Shown here one piece after another: positions 6,624 to 13,696 of a stretch of DNA of 55,488 nt (positions are counted from its first letter, which is position 1; each line of letters opens with the position of its first letter). A program made the translations under genes and the position numbers. The notes beneath the pieces were generated by a model. The model did not search any database. It was given only the letters and a program-made list of their open reading frames with translations, and was not told where the DNA came from. The stretch comes from a virus: the IMG/VR virus record IMGVR_UViG_3300037586_002804, positions 1 to 55,488 of that record; one strand, written 5' to 3'.

Positions 6624-7834
6624 TCAACCACCAGGACGATTTCTGAAGTAGTAAAATAAGGACGATCAGCATATTCTTTAGTAGTCAGCCAGATGCGGCG
6701 GACTTTACAAGGACCGGGTTTCGGCGCTTCCATGTCTGTGGCAATCACAAGTCCATCAAAATTATGCTTGTTAACATAATCGGTGGGAGCTTGAAAGTCA
6801 GTGCCACCGCAGGAAACTCTCTCCGCTTTAAAGCGTTGCCCCTTCTTCCACACCTTGACGTGATCCAAGGCAACTTCAGTATCAAATGGCACAATCGTAA
6901 AGGTGGCAATCTTGGACAACTTATCCATCGCGGCAAAGATCTTGACGAGCATTGCATCGGAGACAGAGCCAGACTGATCAACAGCGATTGCGATGTTAGC
7001 AGTCCGGGTAATCTTCTTTCCAGCATGGATATATGGGAATCGAGAATTGATTCGACGGACGGTAGATTTCTTATTTGCCCGCTGAGATGTCTTCACAAAA
7101 TAGCGAAGAGCTTTTTCCCAGTTGACTCTCACCTTCATTCGTTCCATGATATCTTTTCGAGTAGAAGAGGAGACGGAACCCCAAGAGCCTGCCTGTGCTG
7201 CCTCCTCGGCTGCTTTCTTAAGAGCTTCCTTCAGTCGCTCCTTTGCAATCTCATTAACAGTGTTATCTCCATCGGCACCATCTGCCCACTGAGAGTGATC
7301 ATCAAAGGAATCAGAAGGCGAGCCTTCTCCAGATTCTCCTTCGCCCTCTTCCTCTTCAGGATCTTGCCAGTTGGCGAGATACCATTCGTAAGTCTTGCCA
7401 TGCTCAGCCCATTCGAAGTTCTTGCCTCCGGGCATGCAGCAGAAGTCAGGAAGCTCTCCAATAAGATGGGAATTGATCGCGAGATCCATACAGATGTTGT
7501 CTTTCTTCGTCATCTTGCCGGAAGGGCGTCGTCCAGTAACATGCTCGAAGATAATGTGGTAGAACTCATGCTTGAGAACGCCAAGCTTCTCTCTCTCAGG
7601 AAGACTATTCATGAAATCTGGATTGTAATAGAGCTTGAACTGTGCCGTCTTCTTGTCGATGGTGACACCAGCAGTTGGGATAGATCTGGTTGACACCTTG
7701 TCAATGCGTCGAGAGAGAGCAGCGAAAAATGGCTCGTTCATCAAGAGGCGAGCGGTGTGCATGTTCAAGTCAAACTTTTCAGCGCTCTTCACGGCGTTCG
7801 TTTCGGACTTTTCGGCTTCATTTTCTTCAGACAT
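6620..7834 (-). CDS. VWA/metallopeptidase-like partner of MoxR, 404 aa
   Basis: The start at 7832-7834 (MSEENEAEKSETN) is chosen because the promoter at 7860-7887 lies just upstream; a longer frame to 7900 would cross it. The N-terminal half has KHEFYHIIFEHV, a zincin-type HExxH. A low-complexity acidic linker (near residues 180-205) follows. The C-terminal half has IAIAVDQSGSVSDAM, the D-x-S-x-S metal site of a VWA domain. This arrangement fits the predicted metallopeptidase plus VWA-like family often linked to MoxR ATPases. Whether the peptidase site is active is unknown. Confidence 0.88.
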   Translation of the reverse strand: MSEENEAEKSETNAVKSAEKFDLNMHTARLLMNEPFFAALSRRIDKVSTRSIPTAGVTIDKKTAQFKLYYNPDFMNSLPEREKLGVLKHEFYHIIFEHVTGRRPSGKMTKKDNICMDLAINSHLIGELPDFCCMPGGKNFEWAEHGKTYEWYLANWQDPEEEEGEGESGEGSPSDSFDDHSQWADGADGDNTVNEIAKERLKEALKKAAEEAAQAGSWGSVSSSTRKDIMERMKVRVNWEKALRYFVKTSQRANKKSTVRRINSRFPYIHAGKKITRTANIAIAVDQSGSVSDAMLVKIFAAMDKLSKIATFTIVPFDTEVALDHVKVWKKGQRFKAERVSCGGTDFQAPTDYVNKHNFDGLVIATDMEAPKPGPCKVRRIWLTTKEYADRPYFTTSEIVLVVD

Positions 7835-7859
7835 TTCAACTCTCCCTTCTTGTATATGT

Positions 7860-7887
7860 AATGTATCACGCTGCGGCGCTTTGTCAA
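7860..7887 (-). promoter_or_regulatory. sigma70-type promoter for the VWA gene
   Basis: -35 TTGACA at 7882-7887, spacer of 16, and -10 TACATT at 7860-7865. It is very similar to the promoter of the MoxR gene, so the two partners are probably co-regulated. Confidence 0.8.
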
Positions 7888-7910
7888 GCAGATTTCTCAA
7901 TTATTTCAAT

Positions 7911-8159
7911 CTACCATTCGATTGGATCATTTGCGAGATCGCTCTTCGAATCTTCTCTCGCATCGATTCCGGCTTGGACAAAATCTCCCTCTGCATCATT
8001 CCAATCGCTAAAGTGCCCGGCGTTTTCCGCACGGAGCCAATCGGACAAATTGGTGGCAGCCTCGCGGACAGATGAATTCGTCCCTGGGCTTGTCATCAGG
8101 GAGAATAACCCCTTTTGAATCGTTTCCACTTCCTCGTCCGTCAAAATAGCTTTTACCAT
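7911..8159 (-). CDS. Hypothetical acidic protein, 82 aa
   Basis: MVKAILTDEEVETIQKGLFSLM opens an all-helical acidic protein with a WLRAENAGHFSDWNDAEGDF segment. It is monocistronic or leads the operon into the VWA gene, with its own double-box promoter upstream. No family is recognised. Confidence 0.7.
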   Translation of the reverse strand: MVKAILTDEEVETIQKGLFSLMTSPGTNSSVREAATNLSDWLRAENAGHFSDWNDAEGDFVQAGIDAREDSKSDLANDPIEW

Positions 8160-8190
8160 CTCAGTGCTCCCTCTTTGTTATTACCCCTAT

Positions 8191-8245
8191 AATTTAGCAC
8201 AGAAATGGATAGATGTAAAGAAGTAAGTTGTCAAGAGAGTGTCAA
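8191..8245 (-). promoter_or_regulatory. Double-TTGACA-box promoter (82-aa gene)
   Basis: Core: TTTACA at 8214-8219, spacer of 17, TAAATT at 8191-8196. Extra TTGACA boxes at 8229-8234 and 8240-8245, with the same 11-base period and nine-base gap as the promoter at 6570. The distal box again contains the upstream stop codon (8242-8244). Confidence 0.75.
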
Positions 8246-8448
8246 GAGTCTTCCTTAGTGAGTACGGGCTTGCACCACTCTTTCTTATAGTATACGACTC
8301 TGCCGGTTTTCTGGACGAGGACATCAAATCCCGGAGCGATATATCCAGTCTTAATCTCGTGTATGATAATTCCCAGTCCCTCTTCCATGTCAAAAGATGG
8401 ATATTCCCTGTTCCAGATCCTAACCCTTACCAAATCTCCGACGTTCAT
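8242..8448 (-). CDS. MNVGDLV SH3-like family protein, 68 aa
   Basis: ATG start; MNVGDLVRVRIWNREYPSF, then EGLGIIIHEIKTG and FDVLVQKTGRVVYY strands. It ends VLTKEDS, not SESR, and is not followed by another family member. It is a solitary member between a membrane protein and a promoter. Function is unknown. Confidence 0.75.
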   Translation of the reverse strand: MNVGDLVRVRIWNREYPSFDMEEGLGIIIHEIKTGYIAPGFDVLVQKTGRVVYYKKEWCKPVLTKEDS

Positions 8449-8485
8449 TCACTGCTCAATAGCGCCGGGTGAGCATGATTGATAT

Positions 8486-8719
8486 TCATTCATATCGGAT
8501 GCCGGTGTCTGGAAGCACCTCTGTATTTAAGTCACAAGCCATCATTATTTTGTCACCTCTGACGATTAGCGCTCCCTTTGGTACAAGACGGTAAGCAAAG
8601 ATGCCACTGTCCCAGCGGAGAATTTGCCAATCTCGATTATCAAACATGGTTCCCTTCCACCATGCTCCGAAAGCAAAGCCAATGTTTAGAGATATGAATC
8701 CAACAAGAAATACGAACAT
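8486..8719 (-). CDS. Small membrane protein, 77 aa
   Basis: ATG at 8717-8719 (TAATG overlap with the upstream stop) gives MFVFLVGFISLNIGFAFGAWW, a membrane segment at the very N-terminus. This is followed by a soluble part with NRDWQILRWDSGIFAYRLVP. It may be a signal-anchored protein. No family is recognised. A longer frame to 8821 overlaps the upstream SH3-like gene and is not used. Confidence 0.65.
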   Translation of the reverse strand: MFVFLVGFISLNIGFAFGAWWKGTMFDNRDWQILRWDSGIFAYRLVPKGALIVRGDKIMMACDLNTEVLPDTGIRYE

Positions 8720-9000
8720 TAGACGCTCCTTCGCTTTGAAACAAACTTTAAATCTTTCCGGAGGAATCCTATTTCGCTGGATAGGGCTCCATGGCGAGAC
8801 GCCGGTCCTTGCCCTATCCAATGCACTTTGTAAGAATCACAAACGGTTTTATATCTACGACATTCCTGAATCGCCGTCACCATTCCGACGAGTGTCTTGG
8901 CTTCGCCCGTTACTGCCTTGATGTAGCGAGGCGAATAGCGGCGGAGAGCGTGCGTGCTTATAGCATATTCTGATAACGTCACCAAATCACCGACTTTCAT
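8719..9000 (-). CDS. MKVGDLV-family SH3-like protein, 93 aa
   Basis: The chosen ATG is at 8998-9000, inside the 14-base junction with the upstream family gene (ATGAAAGTCGGTGA). A frame four codons longer exists. The protein reads MKVGDLVTLSEYAISTHALRR, with a long insertion before the TLVGMVTAIQE strand, and ends FVSKRRSV. It is the distal member of its two-gene array. Function is unknown. Confidence 0.75.
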   Translation of the reverse strand: MKVGDLVTLSEYAISTHALRRYSPRYIKAVTGEAKTLVGMVTAIQECRRYKTVCDSYKVHWIGQGPASRHGALSSEIGFLRKDLKFVSKRRSV

Positions 9001-9202
9001 TGAGTGCCTCACTGATCAGGATGAGATTATCTATTCTCGCATAGCCGTCGTCGATTCTGCCTGGGGTGGTGGCATCCACGCCGGGGGACATATACTTGAT
9101 CCAGACACCACCGGGATCCCATGTCTCGGTGCGAACCACGATAGCCATGCGATGTTTGTTCGTACACCACTTCTGAATCTTTACTAAATCGCCGACTTTC
9201 AT
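8987..9202 (-). CDS. MKVGDLV-family SH3-like protein, 71 aa
   Basis: ATG start; MKVGDLVKIQKWCTNKHRM, then AIVVRTETWDPGGVW and ends ISEALNESR. The NESR end is read from the next gene's start region. It is promoter-proximal: a consensus promoter lies at 9220-9248. Function is unknown. Confidence 0.8.
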   Translation of the reverse strand: MKVGDLVKIQKWCTNKHRMAIVVRTETWDPGGVWIKYMSPGVDATTPGRIDDGYARIDNLILISEALNESR

Positions 9203-9219
9203 TTCTTACTCCAGTACAT

Positions 9220-9248
9220 AAGATACCACATTGTAGAGACATTGTCAA
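9220..9248 (-). promoter_or_regulatory. sigma70-type promoter for array 2
   Basis: -35 TTGACA at 9243-9248, spacer of 17, and -10 TATCTT at 9220-9225. The -35 contains the TGA stop of the upstream gene. Confidence 0.78.
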
Positions 9249-9613
9249 GCATTATCTCCTCTTTCTTCAATAATTTCATTAAGCATCTCTTGTGCTGCTT
9301 CTTTTCTTTCGAAAAAGTCGTTCTTATTTATCAAATGTTTGATGAGCCACTTTACTTCAGAAGGGGAAAGCATCGTAAGATCACACGCTGACAGATAATC
9401 AAAGTGCATGTCTTCGAGAAGAGTGTCATCATATTTTCCACTACTCTCATAGGCTTCTCTCCAAACTTCCTCCTCCTCATGGAGATTATGTGGAGGCAGC
9501 ACTTCATCCATCACTTTGCCTATCAGTCTGCTCCAATCGGCATCGTCCCAGGTGCCTTGCTCAATGCGGCGTTGTTGTACTCTGTATTCATCTAAAAAAA
9601 CTAGCTTACCCAT
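9245..9613 (-). CDS. Hypothetical acidic protein, 122 aa
   Basis: MGKLVFLDEYRVQQRRIEQGTW opens a mostly helical acidic protein with EVLPPHNLHEEEEVWREAYES in the middle and a charged end (IIEERGDNA). The MGKLVFLDEYR start resembles a common phage or proteobacterial small-protein N-terminus, but I do not know its role. It follows the SH3-like gene by one base. Confidence 0.65.
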   Translation of the reverse strand: MGKLVFLDEYRVQQRRIEQGTWDDADWSRLIGKVMDEVLPPHNLHEEEEVWREAYESSGKYDDTLLEDMHFDYLSACDLTMLSPSEVKWLIKHLINKNDFFERKEAAQEMLNEIIEERGDNA

Positions 9614-9614
9614 C

Positions 9615-9845
9615 TCATTTTGCCTCTGATACTATTTCTAACTCGTCTTCATAAAACCAGCATGCCCTATTGCCCTCAATTGAACAAACATAATACATTG
9701 TATCTCCCGCGCCGAACCACGGACCCACTTGCGAGATGATGCCGATTGCTCCAATCTTGGTTGTAAACCACTCTTCCGAAGGAAAGTGGAAATAGAGTTG
9801 CTCTCCGCCGGTGAATCTAACCAAATCACCGACTTTCATTTTCAT
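9615..9845 (-). CDS. MKMKVGDLV SH3-like family protein, 76 aa
   Basis: Two in-frame ATGs (9845 and 9839) precede KVGDLVRFTGGEQLYF. The second lies exactly in the 14-base junction. Strands IGAIGIISQVGPW and YYVCSIEGNRACWFYEDE fit the family, and it ends LEIVSEAK. It is the distal member of array 3a. Function is unknown. Confidence 0.75.
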   Translation of the reverse strand: MKMKVGDLVRFTGGEQLYFHFPSEEWFTTKIGAIGIISQVGPWFGAGDTMYYVCSIEGNRACWFYEDELEIVSEAK

Positions 9846-10029
9846 TCTTTACCTTACTTTCTCCGATCACTTCTAAAATAATGTTCCTTTCTTCTGTTTC
9901 CTTCTCAAGATCGAGCCAATACACTCTTGATCTCTCAGTTTCTCGAACAGATGCCTTTACTACGATTCCAATAGGATTTGGACTACTGCTTCCGATTGCC
10001 CTCACCAGATCTCCAACTCTTATCTTCAT
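9826..10029 (-). CDS. MKIRVGDLV SH3-like family protein, 67 aa
   Basis: The start MKIRVGDLVRAIGSSSPNP at 10027-10029 is homologous to other family starts; a seven-codon extension to 10050 exists. GIVVKASVRETERSRVYWLD follows and it ends LEVIGESKVKNENESR. The extra KVKNE before NESR shows how the C-terminus absorbs bases of the junction. A consensus promoter overlaps the start (10030-10058), so its own transcript may begin inside the gene. Confidence 0.7.
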   Translation of the reverse strand: MKIRVGDLVRAIGSSSPNPIGIVVKASVRETERSRVYWLDLEKETEERNIILEVIGESKVKNENESR

Positions 10030-10058
10030 AATATAACAAGGAACGCTCATGCTGTCAA
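10030..10058 (-). promoter_or_regulatory. sigma70-type promoter overlapping a start codon
   Basis: -35 TTGACA at 10053-10058, spacer of 17, and -10 TATATT at 10030-10035 with TGT before it. The -10 abuts the ATG at 10027-10029, so the predicted start of transcription falls inside the gene. Confidence 0.75.
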
Positions 10059-10061
10059 CGA

Positions 10062-10340
10062 TTATTCGTCATCAGTATAAGAAAAGTTCTTGTCCTCCTC
10101 TAGAATTATGTTGTAGAAAGAAACACATGTTCTATAGCCAGCGAATCTCATTGGAACTTTTGGTCTAAGCTCTTCTGCAGCCTCTGGGGTTTCGACGAAC
10201 AGTTCAAGATATCCTCCGCCGTCGTCGGTTCCAATGCGGTAGTTAATCTTATTTCCAAGCACGGAGAGTCCAAATTCTTTCTTTGCAGACGCTATTGCTT
10301 GGCGAGCTTTTAGCTCTTGCCCTGTGTATCTCTTTGCCAT
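10062..10340 (-). CDS. Hypothetical protein, 92 aa
   Basis: ATG at 10338-10340 (MAKRYTGQELKARQAIASAKK) with AGGAGAA seven bases upstream. The middle (YLELFVETPEAAEELRP) alternates strand and helix; the end is FSYTDDE. No family is recognised. The ribosome site lies in a predicted hairpin (10348-10374). Confidence 0.65.
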   Translation of the reverse strand: MAKRYTGQELKARQAIASAKKEFGLSVLGNKINYRIGTDDGGGYLELFVETPEAAEELRPKVPMRFAGYRTCVSFYNIILEEDKNFSYTDDE

Positions 10341-10347
10341 CAATCTC

Positions 10348-10393
10348 TTCTCCTAAAGTATATAGAGAGGAGAAACTCATAGACTACTTTAGG
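10348..10393 (-). promoter_or_regulatory. Hairpin covering a ribosome-binding site, with TATATACTTTAGG element
   Basis: AGGAGAA (10348-10354 on the minus strand) can pair with TTCTCCT at 10368-10374. Alternatively CCTAAAGTA at 10352-10360 can pair with TACTTTAGG at 10385-10393, which spans the upstream stop codon region. The same TATATACTTTAGG sequence precedes the protease gene at 25490. Two exclusive pairings would suit a translational switch; this is inference. Confidence 0.5.
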
Positions 10394-11964
10394 CTGAAAT
10401 ATCTTTTCTCTTCGGCTTCTTCTTCTGGATATCCGCACTCTTCAATGGAGTCATCCTCGCTCTCTTCCAAGTCCATGTCCGCAACTTGATCCGTTCCAAA
10501 TCCGTGAACAATTTCCAATACTTCTTCAATGGAGTATCCCAAGTTCTGAACAAGGGAGTCTACTGCTGCAGTTAAGTTTTCGAGGGCGACGTTTTCTTCC
10601 GGCTGTCCTTGGAACTCCTGTTCCATTCCGAGATTCTCTCCAGATTCGTCCAATCCACGCTTTGGCTTCTTGTCGTTGTGAGGACCGAGCCCGCTTTTAT
10701 GCAAGCGTCTCTCTCCCTCTTCGTGATCAGGAACAGCGGTGACGGCAGCTTGTGGAGAATAACCTTTCTTTCTATTTTTGGTAAGCTCTTTCGCATGAGA
10801 TGACATATCATCGCGCTTGTAGGCTTTGTAGCCTTCTGCTGTTACGGCAGCAAGTTCTTCTTGAACGATTTGTGCAAGCTTGGATTTGGTGATTTTACCT
10901 TCCCAATATAGGCGTCCTTTCCTTTCGGCAGCCGATTTTTTGGCTGCGTGCATTGGCCAATCTAACTCAGTGCCTCCACCATTGATCCACCTATCTTTCT
11001 CGCGACTGTTTATTACACGCTCCCACTTGCCATGTGCGTCCTCTTGAGAACCCAATCCAGCATTTTTATACCACCATTCCTTGGCGAACTTTCTTTTATC
11101 TCTTAGTTGTATTTCCGCTTGTCGCTTGGCAAAATGCGCTCTTTGCTTGGCACCCGCTTTCCAACGCTTGTCAGCCGCTGCTTGTTTTTTCATCTCAGCA
11201 GCCTGCGCCAACTTTCTCGCGTCTTTGGATGCCTGTGCGATTGCTGATCCAACTGCGCGGGTTGATTCCAATGCATCTTCCCACCGTTTCGTTGCCATAG
11301 CTAACTTATCCTTCTTGTGACGATTATGTACGTAGTATTCCATCCTCTTGGTAGCATCTTTTAGGGCGTCGATCTCGCTGTCTGCTTTTGCCTTGACTTT
11401 GCCTGATTGATCGGCTGCCATGAAGAGTGCGGATTTGATTGCTCGTTGAGCCGTCTCTTCCATCCAATCCAATTCTTCTATGGGCATCTTTCCACCAAAG
11501 AATGGAAGGTATATTTCATTTGTCGCTACAGCAGTTGTAGCTTCAAGTTCTTCTTGAACGATTTGTGCAAGCTTGGATTTGGTGATTTTCATTTTGTTTG
11601 TTCCTTCGCTGTATGTAGCTTCAAAGTCAAGTTCTGCTTCGGATGCTTCTATATCTGCATCCGTCTCGGGCTCGGGTGGGCGGTTGAGTTTGCGATCAGC
11701 GACATTCTGCTTTAGCCTATCCATTTCGTTTTGCCAGCCTTTGTTGTATGCGTCCTCTTCTTCTTGGGTTTCCTCGGTTGTGTCAATCTGCAATACTTTG
11801 CCACCCGCTTGTATGCGTGCAAAGTCGTCTTGAGCGGCTGCTATGCCTCTTTCTTTGGCATCTTTCACTGCTGATAGGGCACCTACGAGCCCAAAGCCTT
11901 CCGTCATTGTGTTGCTTAGTTCTTCTTGGACGATTTGAGTTAGTTGTGTTTTAGTGATTTTCAT
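10384..11964 (-). CDS. Multi-tag protein with three MKITK-type repeats, 526 aa
   Basis: The start at 11962-11964 (MKITKTQLTQIVQEEL) is chosen over a longer frame to 12147, whose first 61 residues are antiframe to the upstream gene. The tag recurs in frame at about residue 126 (MKITKSKLAQIVQEEL) and about residue 362 (GKITKSKLAQIVQEEL). Between tags are alanine/lysine-rich helices (ASKDARKLAQAAEMKKQAAA) and acidic segments. The end is acidic (LEESEDDSIEECGYPEEE). It may be a polyprotein of three tagged units, or a structural protein processed at the tags; a run of internal proteins packed in the head is one possibility. Confidence 0.75.
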   Translation of the reverse strand: MKITKTQLTQIVQEELSNTMTEGFGLVGALSAVKDAKERGIAAAQDDFARIQAGGKVLQIDTTEETQEEEDAYNKGWQNEMDRLKQNVADRKLNRPPEPETDADIEASEAELDFEATYSEGTNKMKITKSKLAQIVQEELEATTAVATNEIYLPFFGGKMPIEELDWMEETAQRAIKSALFMAADQSGKVKAKADSEIDALKDATKRMEYYVHNRHKKDKLAMATKRWEDALESTRAVGSAIAQASKDARKLAQAAEMKKQAAADKRWKAGAKQRAHFAKRQAEIQLRDKRKFAKEWWYKNAGLGSQEDAHGKWERVINSREKDRWINGGGTELDWPMHAAKKSAAERKGRLYWEGKITKSKLAQIVQEELAAVTAEGYKAYKRDDMSSHAKELTKNRKKGYSPQAAVTAVPDHEEGERRLHKSGLGPHNDKKPKRGLDESGENLGMEQEFQGQPEENVALENLTAAVDSLVQNLGYSIEEVLEIVHGFGTDQVADMDLEESEDDSIEECGYPEEEAEEKRYFSLK

Positions 11965-11965
11965 T

Positions 11966-12226
11966 TTAGGAATGCCCCATTTCGTAGTCACGTTCGGCAT
12001 CTGCATCGGCGTCATCTCGACCGGCTTGGTAGCCAGCGTCATAATCATCGCCAACATCAGAAGCAGCAGGCTCGCCATACTTGCCATCCTGATAACCGCG
12101 TTGGTATTCCTTCGAAGTAGCTTTTGATCCAAGTCCAACACCGGCATGGCGAGTGCCGTATTCCTTGAGAACGGCTGTGAACTCTTCTTGGACTATTTGA
12201 GCAAGTTTTGATTTGGTGATTTTCAT
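11966..12226 (-). CDS. MKITKSKLAQIVQEE-tagged protein, 86 aa
   Basis: The N-terminal tag MKITKSKLAQIVQEEF is followed by TAVLKEYGTRHAGVGLG and an aspartate/glycine/tyrosine-rich body (YQDGKYG, YDAGYQAGRDDADADAERD). One base separates it from the next tagged gene. The body looks disordered and acidic. Function is unknown; targeting by the tag is inferred. Confidence 0.75.
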   Translation of the reverse strand: MKITKSKLAQIVQEEFTAVLKEYGTRHAGVGLGSKATSKEYQRGYQDGKYGEPAASDVGDDYDAGYQAGRDDADADAERDYEMGHS

Positions 12227-12236
12227 CGGGGTTCTC

Positions 12237-12473
12237 CTATGCCAACTTAGCCATAGATTTTAAGTTTAAGCCTTTTTCAGCAAGTGCTCTAAACAATATT
12301 AGATATGTATCTGTCATATCTGGGTTTGAACGTTCCATCTCGTATACGGCTTCAGTTAATTGGCCACAAAGTTCTGTGACTTTTTGTTGTTCGGGAGTTA
12401 GCTCTGAGCCGCCGAAGAACTGGTTTAATTCTTCTTTGATGAGTTGAGTTAGTTGTGTTTTTGTGATTTTCAT
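12237..12473 (-). CDS. MKITKTQLTQLIKEE-tagged protein, 78 aa
   Basis: Starts MKITKTQLTQLIKEELNQFFGG and continues as a helical protein (QQKVTELCGQLTEAVYEMER). First gene of three consecutive tagged genes. A hairpin terminator and an AACTATTTATA motif lie between it and the upstream gene. Function is unknown. Confidence 0.75.
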   Translation of the reverse strand: MKITKTQLTQLIKEELNQFFGGSELTPEQQKVTELCGQLTEAVYEMERSNPDMTDTYLILFRALAEKGLNLKSMAKLA

Positions 12474-12486
12474 TGTAGTCCCCGAA

Positions 12487-12517
12487 AGAAAAAACAGGCA
12501 ATGAGAATCATCACCTG
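12487..12517 (-). terminator. Probable intrinsic terminator or attenuator
   Basis: Nine-base stem with two G-T pairs (12495-12503 with 12509-12517), five-base loop, then a run of Ts on the minus strand (12494-12487). It lies 14 bases above the first tagged gene. Confidence 0.6.
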
Positions 12518-12519
12518 CT

Positions 12520-12530
12520 TATAAATAGTT
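12520..12530 (-). promoter_or_regulatory. AACTATTTATA motif
   Basis: The minus strand reads AACTATTTATA. The same 11 bases occur at 15952 and 29226, with a near match at 54209, each time in the short gap before a gene. The plus-strand reading TATAAATA is the T4 late -10 sequence, so orientation is uncertain. Confidence 0.35.
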
Positions 12531-12569
12531 GCGAGACAGACTAACTGCCTTGCTTTATTCAACAATATG

Positions 12570-12905
12570 TCATCGAGCGTAAACAACTCCATAGGGAGTT
12601 ACGGAGTTTAATCCATTGCTGGAGTCATTAACATATCCTCGGACTGCAGATGGTCCTTTTGTGAAGGGAGCATCCCAGTTCGACGCCTTCAAAATTGCAC
12701 CGTCAGACTTGCGGACAAATCCGAAGACGGCGCGGCTTCTGTGGCTATATCGGACAACCTTCCAATACTTCCTGCCGGGATTAACTTCTATTTCAACTCT
12801 ATCCAGTGTTGGGAAGTTCTCGCTCTGATATTTATCAACTAACTTCTGAACTCCGGCGACAAATGTTTCGAATGCGAATTCAATTTCTTCTTTTGAGCGC
12901 TCCAC
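12570..12905 (-). CDS. Conserved phage protein of unknown function, 111 aa
   Basis: The start is the GTG at 12903-12905, spaced six bases from a perfect AAGGAG; a longer frame to 12980 lacks such a site. The body has KYWKVVRYSHRSRAVFGFV, then RKSDGAILKASNWDAP. The pattern K-Y-W-K-V-V-R ... S-R-x-V-F-x-F-V ... G-x-I-L-K-A-x-x-W is common to small phage proteins often annotated only as hypothetical. Function is unknown. Confidence 0.75.
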   Translation of the reverse strand: MERSKEEIEFAFETFVAGVQKLVDKYQSENFPTLDRVEIEVNPGRKYWKVVRYSHRSRAVFGFVRKSDGAILKASNWDAPFTKGPSAVRGYVNDSSNGLNSVTPYGVVYAR

Positions 12906-12915
12906 TACATTCTCC

Positions 12916-13128
12916 TTACAGCAGAACTTCTGCTGGTTCATCTTCAGGTGGACTCTTGATGATGAGTTGCCCTTCTTCAATCATCGCAACTGTAGTACGT
13001 CCGAAAAAGCCCTGAAGGTTCCAGCAAAGACCGGTGTCCAGCAAGTACTGCCATGCTTCGATAACCTGTTCTTCGCCGTCTGATTCGATAAAACCTTCTG
13101 CGAGTCCGATTGCTTTCATTGGATCCAT
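12916..13128 (-). CDS. Hypothetical protein, 70 aa
   Basis: ATG at 13126-13128 with AAGGAG seven bases upstream; it overlaps the preceding SH3-like gene by 13 bases. MDPMKAIGLAEGFIESDGEE, then a WQYLLDTGLCWNLQG segment and VAMIEEGQLI. The segment resembles short phage proteins of unknown function. Confidence 0.7.
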   Translation of the reverse strand: MDPMKAIGLAEGFIESDGEEQVIEAWQYLLDTGLCWNLQGFFGRTTVAMIEEGQLIIKSPPEDEPAEVLL

Positions 13129-13334
13129 TGTTTAGCTCCTTTGCTAATAATAATTAAATTGTCTTCCCATTCGCAACACTGTGTGATTCGTCCCCTGTTG
13201 TCAGGGCTTGTCCAAAACCATGTTACAACCCAGGCGTCTGGCGTCGTACTGTAGTTTGGATCCTTGCCAAGAACAATGCCAAAACAGTCATCGTTTTCCC
13301 AATCTGTTCCCCTTACCATATCACCGGCTTTCAC
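13116..13334 (-). CDS. MKAGDMV SH3-like family protein, 72 aa
   Basis: GTG start in the junction AGTGAAAGCCGGTGA; (M)KAGDMVRGTDWENDDCFG, then IVLGKDPNY and WVVTWFWTSPDN strands. It ends IISKGAKQWIQ, so it is the last family gene of this array. Function is unknown. Confidence 0.75.
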   Translation of the reverse strand: MKAGDMVRGTDWENDDCFGIVLGKDPNYSTTPDAWVVTWFWTSPDNRGRITQCCEWEDNLIIISKGAKQWIQ

Positions 13335-13497
13335 TGATCACCTCCAGTCCGTCTTGACCGATGACACGAATCACGCTGCCGAAGAGAACTTCCCAGCACT
13401 TTATCATGCGAGGGTATCGACGAATAATCATGCCAACTTCGCCGACTTCCCCCTTCGGGCCAAAACATGTTGTCTTTACCAAATCACCGACTTTCAC
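13321..13497 (-). CDS. MKVGDLV-family SH3-like protein, 58 aa (short)
   Basis: I found this by translating between neighbours. GTG at 13495-13497 gives VKVGDLVKTTCFGPKG; EVGMIIRRYPRMIKCWEVLFG follows and it ends LEVISESR over GGAGGTGAT. Both ends lie in 14-base overlaps. Function is unknown. Confidence 0.75.
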   Translation of the reverse strand: MKVGDLVKTTCFGPKGEVGEVGMIIRRYPRMIKCWEVLFGSVIRVIGQDGLEVISESR

Positions 13498-13696
13498 TAA
13501 TCACCTCCACCCTGGAAGCCAGAAGCCACTCTGGTGCAGACTCTGTTTTTCCATTAGACCATTTTACTATAAGCCACAGCCTTTTGTAGCCCGGTGTTCC
13601 CATCATCTCAGCACAGGTAACAAGACCATACCCTTTGAACTCGCTCTTGTCTCTCTCACGCGGGTTACACCATGTAATCAAATCACCGACTTTCAC
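13484..13696 (-). CDS. MKVGDLI SH3-like family protein, 70 aa
   Basis: The chosen start is GTG at 13694-13696 (VKVGDLITWCNPRERDK); an open frame extends to 13804 through the upstream gene. It has YGLVTCAEM and LWLIVKWSNGKTE strands and ends VEVISESR over GGAGGTGAT. Function is unknown. Confidence 0.75.
   Translation of the reverse strand: MKVGDLITWCNPRERDKSEFKGYGLVTCAEMMGTPGYKRLWLIVKWSNGKTESAPEWLLASRVEVISESR

Larger units (their letters stand above)
8719..9202 (-). repeat. SH3-like gene array 2 (two paralogues)
   Basis: Two family genes share the 14-base junction ATGAAAGTCGGTGA at 8987-9000. The junction is identical to those of arrays 1 and 3 except for ATG in place of GTG. Confidence 0.8.
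9615..10029 (-). repeat. SH3-like gene array 3 (two paralogues)
   Basis: Two family genes with a junction at 9826-9839 of the form ATGAAAGTCGGTGA, preceded by another ATGAAA. The upstream protein end NENESR is read from these bases. Confidence 0.75.

Noticed and set aside
6764-7693. Plus-strand frame of 309 codons
   Set aside because: Antisense to the VWA/metallopeptidase gene, with no ribosome site or family motif.
11965-12147. N-terminal extension of the multi-tag protein
   Set aside because: The 61 extra codons overlap the upstream tagged gene, while the MKITK tag at 11964 gives a start matching its neighbours.
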